Virus record (IMG/VR): IMGVR_UViG_3300032224_000653
Span: 1 to 52,547 of that record
Reading direction: 5' to 3' (one strand)
From: a virus
Length of the DNA stretch: 52,547 bases
The number at the start of each line of letters is the position of its first letter. Within the stretch, counting starts at the first letter, position 1. Shown piece after piece: positions 7,553-16,176 of the stretch. The notes under the pieces were generated by a model, which was given only the letters and a program-made list of their open reading frames with translations, ran no database searches and was not told where the DNA came from. A program made the translations under genes and the position numbers.

Positions 7553-10500
7553 ATGCCGTATGATGATAACGGTAATTGGTCACAAGACCCGGAGCCGTCC
7601 ATTGACGCTGGTGCCGTTGTCACTCAGATGTACGAGGCTATCCTTGGCCGCGCGCCTGATGCAGGAGGCTATCAGGCCTTTGTAGACGCCATCAACAGCG
7701 GTGTGCCAATTAGCCAATTGACGCAGTCCATGGCAAATAGCCAAGAGGCTCAAAACCATATCGCTAGTGGTCAAGGCCCAAGCCAGGAACAGATTCAAAA
7801 CGTAGTACAACAGGCCTCCTCTGATCCGGGGACTTTTGTACAACAGGCCTCTACAAATCAGGCAAACAAAGATTATGTAACGGCCCTCTACCAGGCCGTT
7901 TTGGGTCGTGCGCCTGACGCGCAAGGACTACAAGACAACCTAAACGCTTTAGCTAATGGCTCTATTACCCCACAGCAATTAGCTCAATCGTTTGCGAGCT
8001 CGCCAGAGGCCGGCTCCAACAAGATACCCGCGGCACAAGAAAAACAAATGGCTCAATCTTTAGCCGAGAGCTACGGAAAGCCGGAGTCACACTCAATTGA
8101 TACCAGATCAGGTGACTGGAGTGGTGTCACACCAACCCAATTAGTTAAGGCTGGCATTACTAACCCAGCTATTTTAAAGGCCGCCGCAGAAGGCAACCTA
8201 AACGATAATATTTTTGGTGCCTACAAGGTAGACGCCAATCAAGTAGCAAACGCATTAAACAGTGGATCCTCGGTTCCAACTGATGTTGCCAAGACAGTTA
8301 ACGACGCCACAACCAATTCGTTTACACCAAACGGTAAGGTTATTGGAACCAAGATGGCTAACGCACAGGGCACACAGGCCGTTTATTATTTTTCTGATGG
8401 CTCTACGGCCTTGGTTAATAAAGACGGCTCTATTGACCATATAACGCCTCCTGTGAGCAATTATAAGCAGCAGGCGGGTTCTATGGCCTACGCGGACAAT
8501 CCCGGCTATACCATGTTTAATGGTCAGTTGGTTAAGGTTGAGACACCCACACTACAGTGGGATCCAAGTGTTGGCAAGGTTGCCCAAAGTGATTCTGGTA
8601 TACCAAAGGTATATGATCCAGGTCCTCAAGGTGGTGGGCCGGGTCCTCTAGGTTGGGTAAGTGGCAACCTGGCTAACTTTGATAAGGGCGTAAGTACCAC
8701 AGTCCCCGGTGGTTGGACTACACTAGGTCTAATTGCTGCCTCAGCTTTAAGCGCCGGCACACTGGCACCAATGGCAAGCTCATTGGGTGGCGCCATTTTA
8801 GGATCTGCTACAGCAACTGGTGCTACGACACTAGGAACTGCATTAATTGGATCTGCTACATCGGCCTTGATGGCCGGTATCAGTGGTGGTGACGTTGGTA
8901 AGGCGGCCTTGATGGGGGCCATTGGTGGCGCTATCGGCGCCAACTCAATAGACATTGCAAATGGTTTAGTTGGTGCAGATACCATTAAAACTATTGCGGA
9001 TGCAACAGGTCAGACACAAGCCCAAATTGCTAACTTAATTACCAACTCTGTATCTTCTGGTGTGTCTGCCGCTGCCGCCGGTAAGGGCGACATTGCTACA
9101 ATTATTGCTAATAACTTAGCATCTACTGCAGTAGGCAACTACACCGGTAACATAATGAGAAACCTTGATTCTGATTTGATGAGCAAGGTTGCTGGCTCTG
9201 TCTCTACCATTGCACGTGTTGGCACAACAGCTGCGTTGAACAATAAGGATCCACAGCAGGCTATTACTAATAGCATGGGTCAAATTATTGGTAACATGGT
9301 ATCACAAAATTTAATTCAGCCAGGTATTAACACAGTCAAAGACGCAATTAAAAATGACAACACAACAACACCAGCTGAAAAAACAGACGCACAAAAGAAT
9401 GCTCAATTAGTTGATGACGGATTTAAACAGATTGTTCAGCAATTTGCACAATCAACTGGTACAAATATTACACCAGAAGAAATTGATAAATATATTGCAA
9501 CAGCTGGCGCTAAGGATTTACCACAGTATTATCCAACTGCACAAACTGTAACAGTTACTCAAGTTCCAGATACTATTACTGATGTTGGTCTAACAAATCC
9601 ATTAGTTAAAAAAGATACAACCACTCCTGCGTTAACTCCAGAAGAGATTGCACAACAAGACGCTGAAGTGGCGGCCGCAGATAAAGCCGTAGCGGCTAAA
9701 GAAGCGGCGAATGTAGCAATTAATCCTAATCAAACTCAATTAGATAAATTGTGGCAGGATTACACAAGCGGCTTAAAGGGTAATGGCGGCACATCCCCAA
9801 CGTATTCTTTAGATGCACTACAAGGCACTAACTTTTTAAATACACCAGGTACAGGAACTGGCACCAGCACAACAGCGGGTCCAGGTACTGGGGCTGGTGG
9901 TACAGGCGACGGAACCGGCGGCGGTGGTACAGGAGCCGGAGGTGGTAGTGGTACAGGAACTGTAACCGGTGGCCCAGGCACAACTGTTAGTGGTAACATT
10001 AAAAAAGTTACACAGTTGCCGGGTACTATTAAACAAACAACGTCAACAACAAACACACCAATCACTGGAACAATTCCTTCCATTTTTGGTGCCACTGATA
10101 TTAAAGATTTAACACCAGGATTAACCAAAGGATCAGCATTTAAGTTTGCCAATGAACCCACATTTTCAGAGCAGGTAACCCCAGTGCCACAAACACAACC
10201 ATACGACTATTCTGGTCAAATCCTAAACGCCGCAACCGGTGGCTCGACTAACACCGCCAACACCATCGAGGACCTCAAAGCGGGTCTGGTAAAAGGCACA
10301 CCGTTCTCATTGGCAAATCAGCCTAAGTTTATATCGGCGCTGACTCAGGTTCCAACTCAAAACCCAACAGACTACACACAACAAATTTTAAATGCCGCTC
10401 AGGGTGGTTTAATCCAGGGCTACGCCGCTGGTGACTCTGTTGAAAATCCGTATGAGATACCAATGTTGTCAGGTAAAACTTGGAGAGGTCGTCAGCTGGG

Positions 10501-10879
10501 CAATGTTCCTCATTTTCAGGGCGCTCAATTTCCAGGATACGAGCCAAAGCGTTACGCTGATGGTGGTGATGTAGAAGAACACAACCCACAGTTTTATAGT
10601 GTTGGTGGCCTGAACTCTATGGAAAACACCTACGTGCAAGGCGAAGGCGATGGCACTAGCGATAGCGTACCGGCGATGCTTGCCGATGGTGAGTTTGTTA
10701 TTCCCGCAGATGTGGTATCTAAGCTAGGCAACGGCAGCAACAACGCAGGCGCTAAGGTACTAGACGGCTTTCTGTCTTCGATCCGCACACATGCACAAGA
10801 TCACGACCCCAAAAAATTACCGCCCGAAAGCAAGGGCCCCCTCGCATATTTATTAGACGCAAAACGTAAGGTAGGCTAA
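7553..10879 (+). CDS. Tape-measure-like virion protein with DUF4214 repeats
   Basis: A 1108-residue protein. Two DUF4214-like repeats lie at about 20-65 (YEAILGRAPDAGGYQAFVDA) and 100-145 (LYQAVLGRAPDAQGLQDNL). The central part is Ala/Gly-rich with membrane-compatible glycine helices (about 395-475). A Gly/Thr repeat of the GTG type spans about 760-820. The C-terminus has SDSVPAMLADGEFVIPADVV, a signature frequent at the end of tape-measure and injected virion proteins, plus GG units (AAQGGLIQGYAAGDS, YADGGDVEE). It probably resides inside the virion or tail and is ejected with DNA (inference). It starts four bases after the preceding stop. Confidence 0.7.
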   Translation: MPYDDNGNWSQDPEPSIDAGAVVTQMYEAILGRAPDAGGYQAFVDAINSGVPISQLTQSMANSQEAQNHIASGQGPSQEQIQNVVQQASSDPGTFVQQASTNQANKDYVTALYQAVLGRAPDAQGLQDNLNALANGSITPQQLAQSFASSPEAGSNKIPAAQEKQMAQSLAESYGKPESHSIDTRSGDWSGVTPTQLVKAGITNPAILKAAAEGNLNDNIFGAYKVDANQVANALNSGSSVPTDVAKTVNDATTNSFTPNGKVIGTKMANAQGTQAVYYFSDGSTALVNKDGSIDHITPPVSNYKQQAGSMAYADNPGYTMFNGQLVKVETPTLQWDPSVGKVAQSDSGIPKVYDPGPQGGGPGPLGWVSGNLANFDKGVSTTVPGGWTTLGLIAASALSAGTLAPMASSLGGAILGSATATGATTLGTALIGSATSALMAGISGGDVGKAALMGAIGGAIGANSIDIANGLVGADTIKTIADATGQTQAQIANLITNSVSSGVSAAAAGKGDIATIIANNLASTAVGNYTGNIMRNLDSDLMSKVAGSVSTIARVGTTAALNNKDPQQAITNSMGQIIGNMVSQNLIQPGINTVKDAIKNDNTTTPAEKTDAQKNAQLVDDGFKQIVQQFAQSTGTNITPEEIDKYIATAGAKDLPQYYPTAQTVTVTQVPDTITDVGLTNPLVKKDTTTPALTPEEIAQQDAEVAAADKAVAAKEAANVAINPNQTQLDKLWQDYTSGLKGNGGTSPTYSLDALQGTNFLNTPGTGTGTSTTAGPGTGAGGTGDGTGGGGTGAGGGSGTGTVTGGPGTTVSGNIKKVTQLPGTIKQTTSTTNTPITGTIPSIFGATDIKDLTPGLTKGSAFKFANEPTFSEQVTPVPQTQPYDYSGQILNAATGGSTNTANTIEDLKAGLVKGTPFSLANQPKFISALTQVPTQNPTDYTQQILNAAQGGLIQGYAAGDSVENPYEIPMLSGKTWRGRQLGNVPHFQGAQFPGYEPKRYADGGDVEEHNPQFYSVGGLNSMENTYVQGEGDGTSDSVPAMLADGEFVIPADVVSKLGNGSNNAGAKVLDGFLSSIRTHAQDHDPKKLPPESKGPLAYLLDAKRKVG

Positions 10880-10881
10880 TC

Positions 10882-11931
10882 ATGGCTGGATTAAATAATT
10901 TATTATCCGATTCACAACAAACAACAACAACGCTGCCGTCGTGGTACGATACCGCGCAGCAGAACATTGTAAACCAGGGACAGCAGGCCTTTACTTCTGC
11001 GCCACAGTTTAGTCAAACTACTGGGCAACAGGCGGTAAATACTTTACAAGGCCCGTCTAATCCGTTTACACAGGCCCAAGGAACTCTACAACAGATCTCA
11101 TCTGGCGCCGCTAATCCATGGATCACTGATGCCTCTGGTAACGTAACTCCAGACACCAGCACCGCCATGGGTGGTTTGTTCAAGGCCCAGCAGCAACAGT
11201 TAAATCAATTGATGCCTAACTACACGGCCCCCGTAGAGGGCGCCAACATTGCCTCCGGTAACTTTGGCAGCCTGCGTGGTCAGACTGCGGTAGACAAGGC
11301 CAAGGCCGATGCGTTTACTAACCTTAACGCACAACAACTACAGGCCGCGTTGACTAACCAACAGACTGGCTCTACCGCCGCTGCTAACTTAGGCAACGTA
11401 GGCCAGCAAGGTATTAGCGCCGCGATGAACGTTGGTACAGCACAACAAAATGCTCCATACCAAAATATTGGTAACCTGGCCTCATTGCTTGGTACTATCC
11501 AGGCCCCTACCACAGTCACAAGCCAAAAACAATTATCTCCATTGGGTCAGGCGACCGCTTTGGGTGGCGCTGTTCAGGGTGGTCTATCTGCGCTGTACGC
11601 TACTCAGTCTGGAAAACAATTGCTCGACTCGCTAAATCTCTCTGGTTTAGTTAAGGGAGGCACAGCAACTATTGGTGGCGGAAGCAGTGGAAACCCCGCT
11701 GGAACTTACCAGCTTCAAGGTGGAGGTTCTTTGCAAATTAATTCAGATGGTAGTCAAACTATTATTGGTGCAGATGGTAGTCGTCAATACTATGATGCTC
11801 AAGGTAACCCAACCACGGTTGCCCAAGATTTGCAAAATCAAAACATCATTCCGGCCGGTGACCCCAATTATAATTTAAGTGGTGGTGATACATCGTCAAT
11901 TGACAATACCGACTGGACAGCAACGGAATAA
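10882..11931 (+). CDS. Gln/Ala-rich internal virion protein
   Basis: A 349-residue protein of unrecognised family, rich in Gln, Ala, Asn and Thr (FKAQQQQLNQLMPNY, FTNLNAQQLQAALTNQQTG), probably helical in the first 240 residues and Gly/Asp-rich with beta repeats afterwards (GGSLQINSDGSQTIIGADGS). The composition resembles ejection proteins. It lies two bases downstream of the tape-measure-like gene and upstream of the transglycosylase protein, so it is placed in the internal virion group by context. Confidence 0.65.
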   Translation: MAGLNNLLSDSQQTTTTLPSWYDTAQQNIVNQGQQAFTSAPQFSQTTGQQAVNTLQGPSNPFTQAQGTLQQISSGAANPWITDASGNVTPDTSTAMGGLFKAQQQQLNQLMPNYTAPVEGANIASGNFGSLRGQTAVDKAKADAFTNLNAQQLQAALTNQQTGSTAAANLGNVGQQGISAAMNVGTAQQNAPYQNIGNLASLLGTIQAPTTVTSQKQLSPLGQATALGGAVQGGLSALYATQSGKQLLDSLNLSGLVKGGTATIGGGSSGNPAGTYQLQGGGSLQINSDGSQTIIGADGSRQYYDAQGNPTTVAQDLQNQNIIPAGDPNYNLSGGDTSSIDNTDWTATE

Positions 11932-11943
11932 TAAGGTAAAAAT

Positions 11944-13866
11944 ATGGCAGGCTTAGACAGCATTAAAGGCTTTGATGAGGGTGGCACAACCACCGACGCC
12001 GGCACAGTATCGGTAAAGGCGCCACAAACAAAAGGTGGACTAAGTCTACAGGGCAATATCGCCCTAGATCCTACTCAGACAGAATCTATTTTAGCTAACA
12101 TGCAGCGCATTATTGAAGAGCGTGAGAGCCCGTTAAGTAAACTTATGGGTGGTCTTAAGGACGCCTACGCCACGACCTATGGGCCGTCTGCTATGGTCAC
12201 CCGTGATCGTGAAAGAGGGCTACAAGAAAAAGAGACGATGGACTATCGTACTCAGATGGCCGGCTATCGTGCCGCTCAGGCACAGGCCGCTGACCAAGCT
12301 AAACGTTACGCATCAATGACCCCAGGTGGTGCGGGTGGTGTTGGCGGCGCAGGCGGCGCAATGGACCCGACTGGTGTTTTAATTCCTCAGTCACAACTAG
12401 ACAGAGAGGCGACCTTTGGTACCTCTGCTGAAAAACTAGCGGCCCGTCAAGACTTTCTAAAGACAATTACCAACGAGGGAATTAAGAAACAAAATGCTCC
12501 TGGTATGGCTGATGTGGTTGACATCTATGTCAACGGCGCCCCTCAGCAAATGACTAAGGCCATGGCTGAGAAATATTTAAGCAAAGATCCTAACCTAAAG
12601 GCTATTGTAAATGGCCAACCAGTTCCTGCGGCTCAGGTTCTTGGTGCCGCTCCTGCAAAAGTAGCAATGCCAAAGACTGATGTTCCACTAGAGGGGCTAC
12701 CAACGCCCTTCTATGCACAAGAGAGCTCCTCCGGTAAAATAGACACAAGCAAGCCGGGTGTTCAGGGTGCACAGGGACCTATGCAGGTCACCAAGGATAC
12801 CTTTGATACATATAAGTCCAAGGGAATCATTCCTAAAGATTATGACCTCAACGATCCAGGTCAGGCATACGCATCGGGCATTTTGATTTTAAATGACCTG
12901 CATAAAAAGCATGGTCAAGATATTAACAAGGTCGCCGCTGAATACTTTGGTGGCCCTGGTGCCATTAACGCGGACGGCACCATCAATGTAGGTCGTGCCG
13001 ATGCAAGTGGTAAGACCATCGGATCTTATGTAAACGATATTCGTAAGCGTATGAACCTGCCGCCGGTTGAGATGGCCACCGCACAGGCCGAGGCCGCCCC
13101 AACAACTACAACCGCAGCAGCTCCATCAACACGCGCTGAGTACGAAAGACAACAAAAAGAACAGACGGCAATTACTGAGTCGCGTGTTAAAGAAGGCGAG
13201 GCTAAGAGGGGCGACATACTGTCTGCCCGTGAGCAGTCTATCGAGACAGGTAACGCACTTAACCGTATTGAGTCTACGCTCAATACACCAGAGGGTGTTA
13301 AGGCGGTTGGTGTGTTTGCCAAGCCTGGTGTTATCTCTATGTTTGGTAAGATTCTACAAAACGGTATTCAGGCCGGTAACTTTGGTGCCGTGTCGTTTAA
13401 AGACTTAGACGAGGCTATTCGTGTCGGTGGTGGTGATCAGAAGACTATTGACGCCGCACAAAAACTGGCACGTGACTTTGCCCAGATGCAGTTAAACATT
13501 GCCAAGCGTGACCTCAAAGGTCAAGGCGCGGTGTCTGATAACGAGCGTGCGATTGTTGCTAAGGTAACCGGAAGCACCGCCAACTCACCTGAGGTATTAA
13601 AAGACTTCGTGCGCTGGAATAAGACACGTAACGACTTTGATAAACAGGTTGGTGACGCGCTACAGACTTGGGAACAGAAAAATCCAAATCAGTCGTTTAC
13701 TAAATTTAAAGAGACTGACACCTACAAAAACTTGGAAAATAATTATATTGACAAGACAAATAAAATGGCCGCCAAGATGGGACTCACAGGCGCCGGCGCC
13801 CCTAAGGGCGTAGACAAGACAGACGAGTATTTAAAACAATATCTTAAACCTAAGGGTACTGTATAA
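11944..13866 (+). CDS. Internal virion protein with lytic transglycosylase domain
   Basis: A 640-residue protein with a soluble lytic transglycosylase (SLT) domain at about 250-360. The catalytic glutamate is probably E260 in YAQESSSG, followed by GAQGPMQVTKDTFDTY and AAEYFGGPGAI, the usual ES...GxxGxMQ...A..YNGG-like order. Such domains open the peptidoglycan during DNA entry. The N-terminal part is Gly/Ala-rich, and the C-terminal part (about 420-640) is helical. AAGGT precedes the ATG, and the stop overlaps the next start as TAATG. Residue-level activity is inferred. Confidence 0.82.
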   Translation: MAGLDSIKGFDEGGTTTDAGTVSVKAPQTKGGLSLQGNIALDPTQTESILANMQRIIEERESPLSKLMGGLKDAYATTYGPSAMVTRDRERGLQEKETMDYRTQMAGYRAAQAQAADQAKRYASMTPGGAGGVGGAGGAMDPTGVLIPQSQLDREATFGTSAEKLAARQDFLKTITNEGIKKQNAPGMADVVDIYVNGAPQQMTKAMAEKYLSKDPNLKAIVNGQPVPAAQVLGAAPAKVAMPKTDVPLEGLPTPFYAQESSSGKIDTSKPGVQGAQGPMQVTKDTFDTYKSKGIIPKDYDLNDPGQAYASGILILNDLHKKHGQDINKVAAEYFGGPGAINADGTINVGRADASGKTIGSYVNDIRKRMNLPPVEMATAQAEAAPTTTTAAAPSTRAEYERQQKEQTAITESRVKEGEAKRGDILSAREQSIETGNALNRIESTLNTPEGVKAVGVFAKPGVISMFGKILQNGIQAGNFGAVSFKDLDEAIRVGGGDQKTIDAAQKLARDFAQMQLNIAKRDLKGQGAVSDNERAIVAKVTGSTANSPEVLKDFVRWNKTRNDFDKQVGDALQTWEQKNPNQSFTKFKETDTYKNLENNYIDKTNKMAAKMGLTGAGAPKGVDKTDEYLKQYLKPKGTV

Positions 13867-16172
13867 TGGATGGCTTTTTAGAAGACCAGCTGGCTGACGC
13901 CAAAGAGGCGTTTAAGAACGCACATGAGTCCGGCAACAAAGAGGCTGCACAGGCCTTGGCCCAACGTGTGTTTGAGTTAGAGACAAGGGTAGGCGAGCTT
14001 AAAAAAGCTGAGCAAGAATCTACAACTAACCAAACTGGTTGGAAGAGCCCGGCGGCTGCTGCGGCTGTTGGTGCAACCATCGGCGCCGTAACTAACCCAA
14101 TACGCGGCGCTGTACATGACGTCATTACCCCGAGCAAGCCTAAGGCCGCTCCGGTATCTGCCGGTCCAGCCCCAGATACATTTGGTGGTCAGGACTGGAC
14201 TAAGGCACTAACCGGCGTTGATGTCCCTGGCGCACAGATGAACAAGTCAAGCCTTGACGTTGGTCAGCGCATGGCCGAGACTGTCGGGCGCAATGGTCCT
14301 TTGGCCGGCGGCACTATCTCCCCTGGTGGTATTATGATGGGGCCTGAGCTAGGCGCCAAGACACCAGTCGCCCCAACACCGACAACGGCACAAAGAACTG
14401 CCCAGACAGGCAAAAATCTTTTAGAGGGTTTTGTTGCTGATCATCAACCGACGCGTCCGATGGACATCGTTAAGGGCGGCACACGTGGCGCGCTAACCGG
14501 TGCGGCGTTGGCCGATGTACCACAACAAGTAGCGCAGGGTAACTATGGCACCGCGGCCTCTGATGTCGGGATTGCCAGTGGAAATATTTTACATGGACTT
14601 GCAAGAACCCCTAAGGGTAAGGCGCTAGGTGCGTTACTTGGTCTAGGCTCTGGTACGACTAGAATGTACCAGGGTATGAATGAATTAATGCCCCCTGAAC
14701 AAAAAGCTCAGGGTGGTTTGGTTGGTATGGCTGGTGGTGGATCATTAACTAACGCGCTAACACAGACGGCAATTAATGCCCCGTTTATTGCCCCCACAGG
14801 CGCGGGCATTGCAAAGAACGTCGCCAAGGGCGCCTATGCCCCGGCTATTGAAGACGCCGCTGGTTTGGCGTTGGCGATGGCCCCACTAAATCCATTGACG
14901 GCGGCAATGAGCATGATGGCCCCTGGTGAGGCCGGCGCTGGATCTACAGCAGATGAATGGCATGCTAGAAAATCTGCAGAAAAAGCGGCTATGGAAAAAG
15001 CACAACGCCAGTATGAGCATGAGCAATTTATGCGTAATAAAGTTGGTGCCAATGCCCCTAAATTTTTAGAGCAGTACCAAGCTAAAATACGTGGCTTTGC
15101 CCCTGGAGGTAAAGTATTAAAGTTGTGGGAAAAGTATGGATATGACCCCGCAAAGATTGCACAAGACTACCCGCAGACACTGCATCCAAAATTGGCATTT
15201 GATGATGAAAAGCAAAAGTTCTTTGCACAAAAAGTAAATTCACCTGAGGCTGAGGCTGTACAAAAAGCTAGAAAAGCGGCACAGGCACAAATTAATAAAG
15301 GTGACTATGAGCCTTTCTTTGATATAAACAAACGTCACTATGTAGATTCAAGCCTGTATCCTTTGCCGGACAGAACAAGTGAGTTGGCCTTGCCAAAGAC
15401 TTCTAAGTCAATGGAAAAATATATTGCCGAGTCACAAAACCCAGCCGCGCTACAAAAGTGGCGTGAGGGATTTGAAAAGGGTAATCAAAGCCCAGACGCA
15501 AAAGATTGGTACGCGATGGGTCAATTGCATGATGAGTTTGTTAGAGAGTTAGGCCCAGATGAGGGCATCAAACAATTTAAGGCTCGCTTTGCTGATCCTA
15601 TGGGCGCAACCACCGGCGGCTCTAATCCAACATCAAATTTAATGACCGCGGCATACGCAAACTTTATGAAGCAAAAAGGTTTGACTGTTCCTGAAAATAC
15701 TTTTGAGGTACCGTTCCCGATTGGTGGTCGTTACTTAGATAGTAATTTGGCCCAGGCCCGTAAGCTGCATCAGGCTGGTACGCTGACTGTGGATACACCA
15801 AAACGTTATAACTTCTCGGCAGATTTCTTAGGTCACAAAGATCGTCCTACACTAGATGAGCAGATGATGAGCTCATACGGTAAGACTGCGCCCGAAGATA
15901 TTGCCTATGGTCTGTACGAAAAAGAGCTAAACAAGTTAGCTAAAGAGTATGGTGTTGATCCAATTAACTTCCAAGACGTTACTTGGGCCGGTCTGAAAGA
16001 CTACCCAGGTAAGGCCATGATGCAAGAGATCAACGAGATGCTTGCACGCACAAGTAAAATTACAGGCGATTCTCAAAAAGATGTATTAAAAGGTTTTATC
16101 CGTGCCGATAAGCCAATGTATAGCGTTGCCGGATTGGGTGGTCTTACACAATTACCAGAAAACGAAGAGTAG
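13866..16172 (+). CDS. Large virion/polyvalent-type protein
   Basis: A 768-residue protein. It starts with a helical charged region (1-50), continues with Ala/Gly-rich stretches with GG units (AQGGLVGMAGGGSL, FAPGGKVLKLWEKYG) and ends in a folded domain at about 500-765 (WYAMGQLHDEFVREL, GATTGGSNPTSNLMTAAYAN, FPIGGRYLDSNLAQARKL, YNFSADFLGHKDRPTLDEQM). I recognise that block as a conserved but uncharacterised module of large phage polyvalent proteins. It is translationally coupled on the 5' side and followed four bases later by a second multi-domain protein. It is likely packaged and injected (inference). Confidence 0.62.
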   Translation: MDGFLEDQLADAKEAFKNAHESGNKEAAQALAQRVFELETRVGELKKAEQESTTNQTGWKSPAAAAAVGATIGAVTNPIRGAVHDVITPSKPKAAPVSAGPAPDTFGGQDWTKALTGVDVPGAQMNKSSLDVGQRMAETVGRNGPLAGGTISPGGIMMGPELGAKTPVAPTPTTAQRTAQTGKNLLEGFVADHQPTRPMDIVKGGTRGALTGAALADVPQQVAQGNYGTAASDVGIASGNILHGLARTPKGKALGALLGLGSGTTRMYQGMNELMPPEQKAQGGLVGMAGGGSLTNALTQTAINAPFIAPTGAGIAKNVAKGAYAPAIEDAAGLALAMAPLNPLTAAMSMMAPGEAGAGSTADEWHARKSAEKAAMEKAQRQYEHEQFMRNKVGANAPKFLEQYQAKIRGFAPGGKVLKLWEKYGYDPAKIAQDYPQTLHPKLAFDDEKQKFFAQKVNSPEAEAVQKARKAAQAQINKGDYEPFFDINKRHYVDSSLYPLPDRTSELALPKTSKSMEKYIAESQNPAALQKWREGFEKGNQSPDAKDWYAMGQLHDEFVRELGPDEGIKQFKARFADPMGATTGGSNPTSNLMTAAYANFMKQKGLTVPENTFEVPFPIGGRYLDSNLAQARKLHQAGTLTVDTPKRYNFSADFLGHKDRPTLDEQMMSSYGKTAPEDIAYGLYEKELNKLAKEYGVDPINFQDVTWAGLKDYPGKAMMQEINEMLARTSKITGDSQKDVLKGFIRADKPMYSVAGLGGLTQLPENEE

Positions 16173-16176
16173 TAGT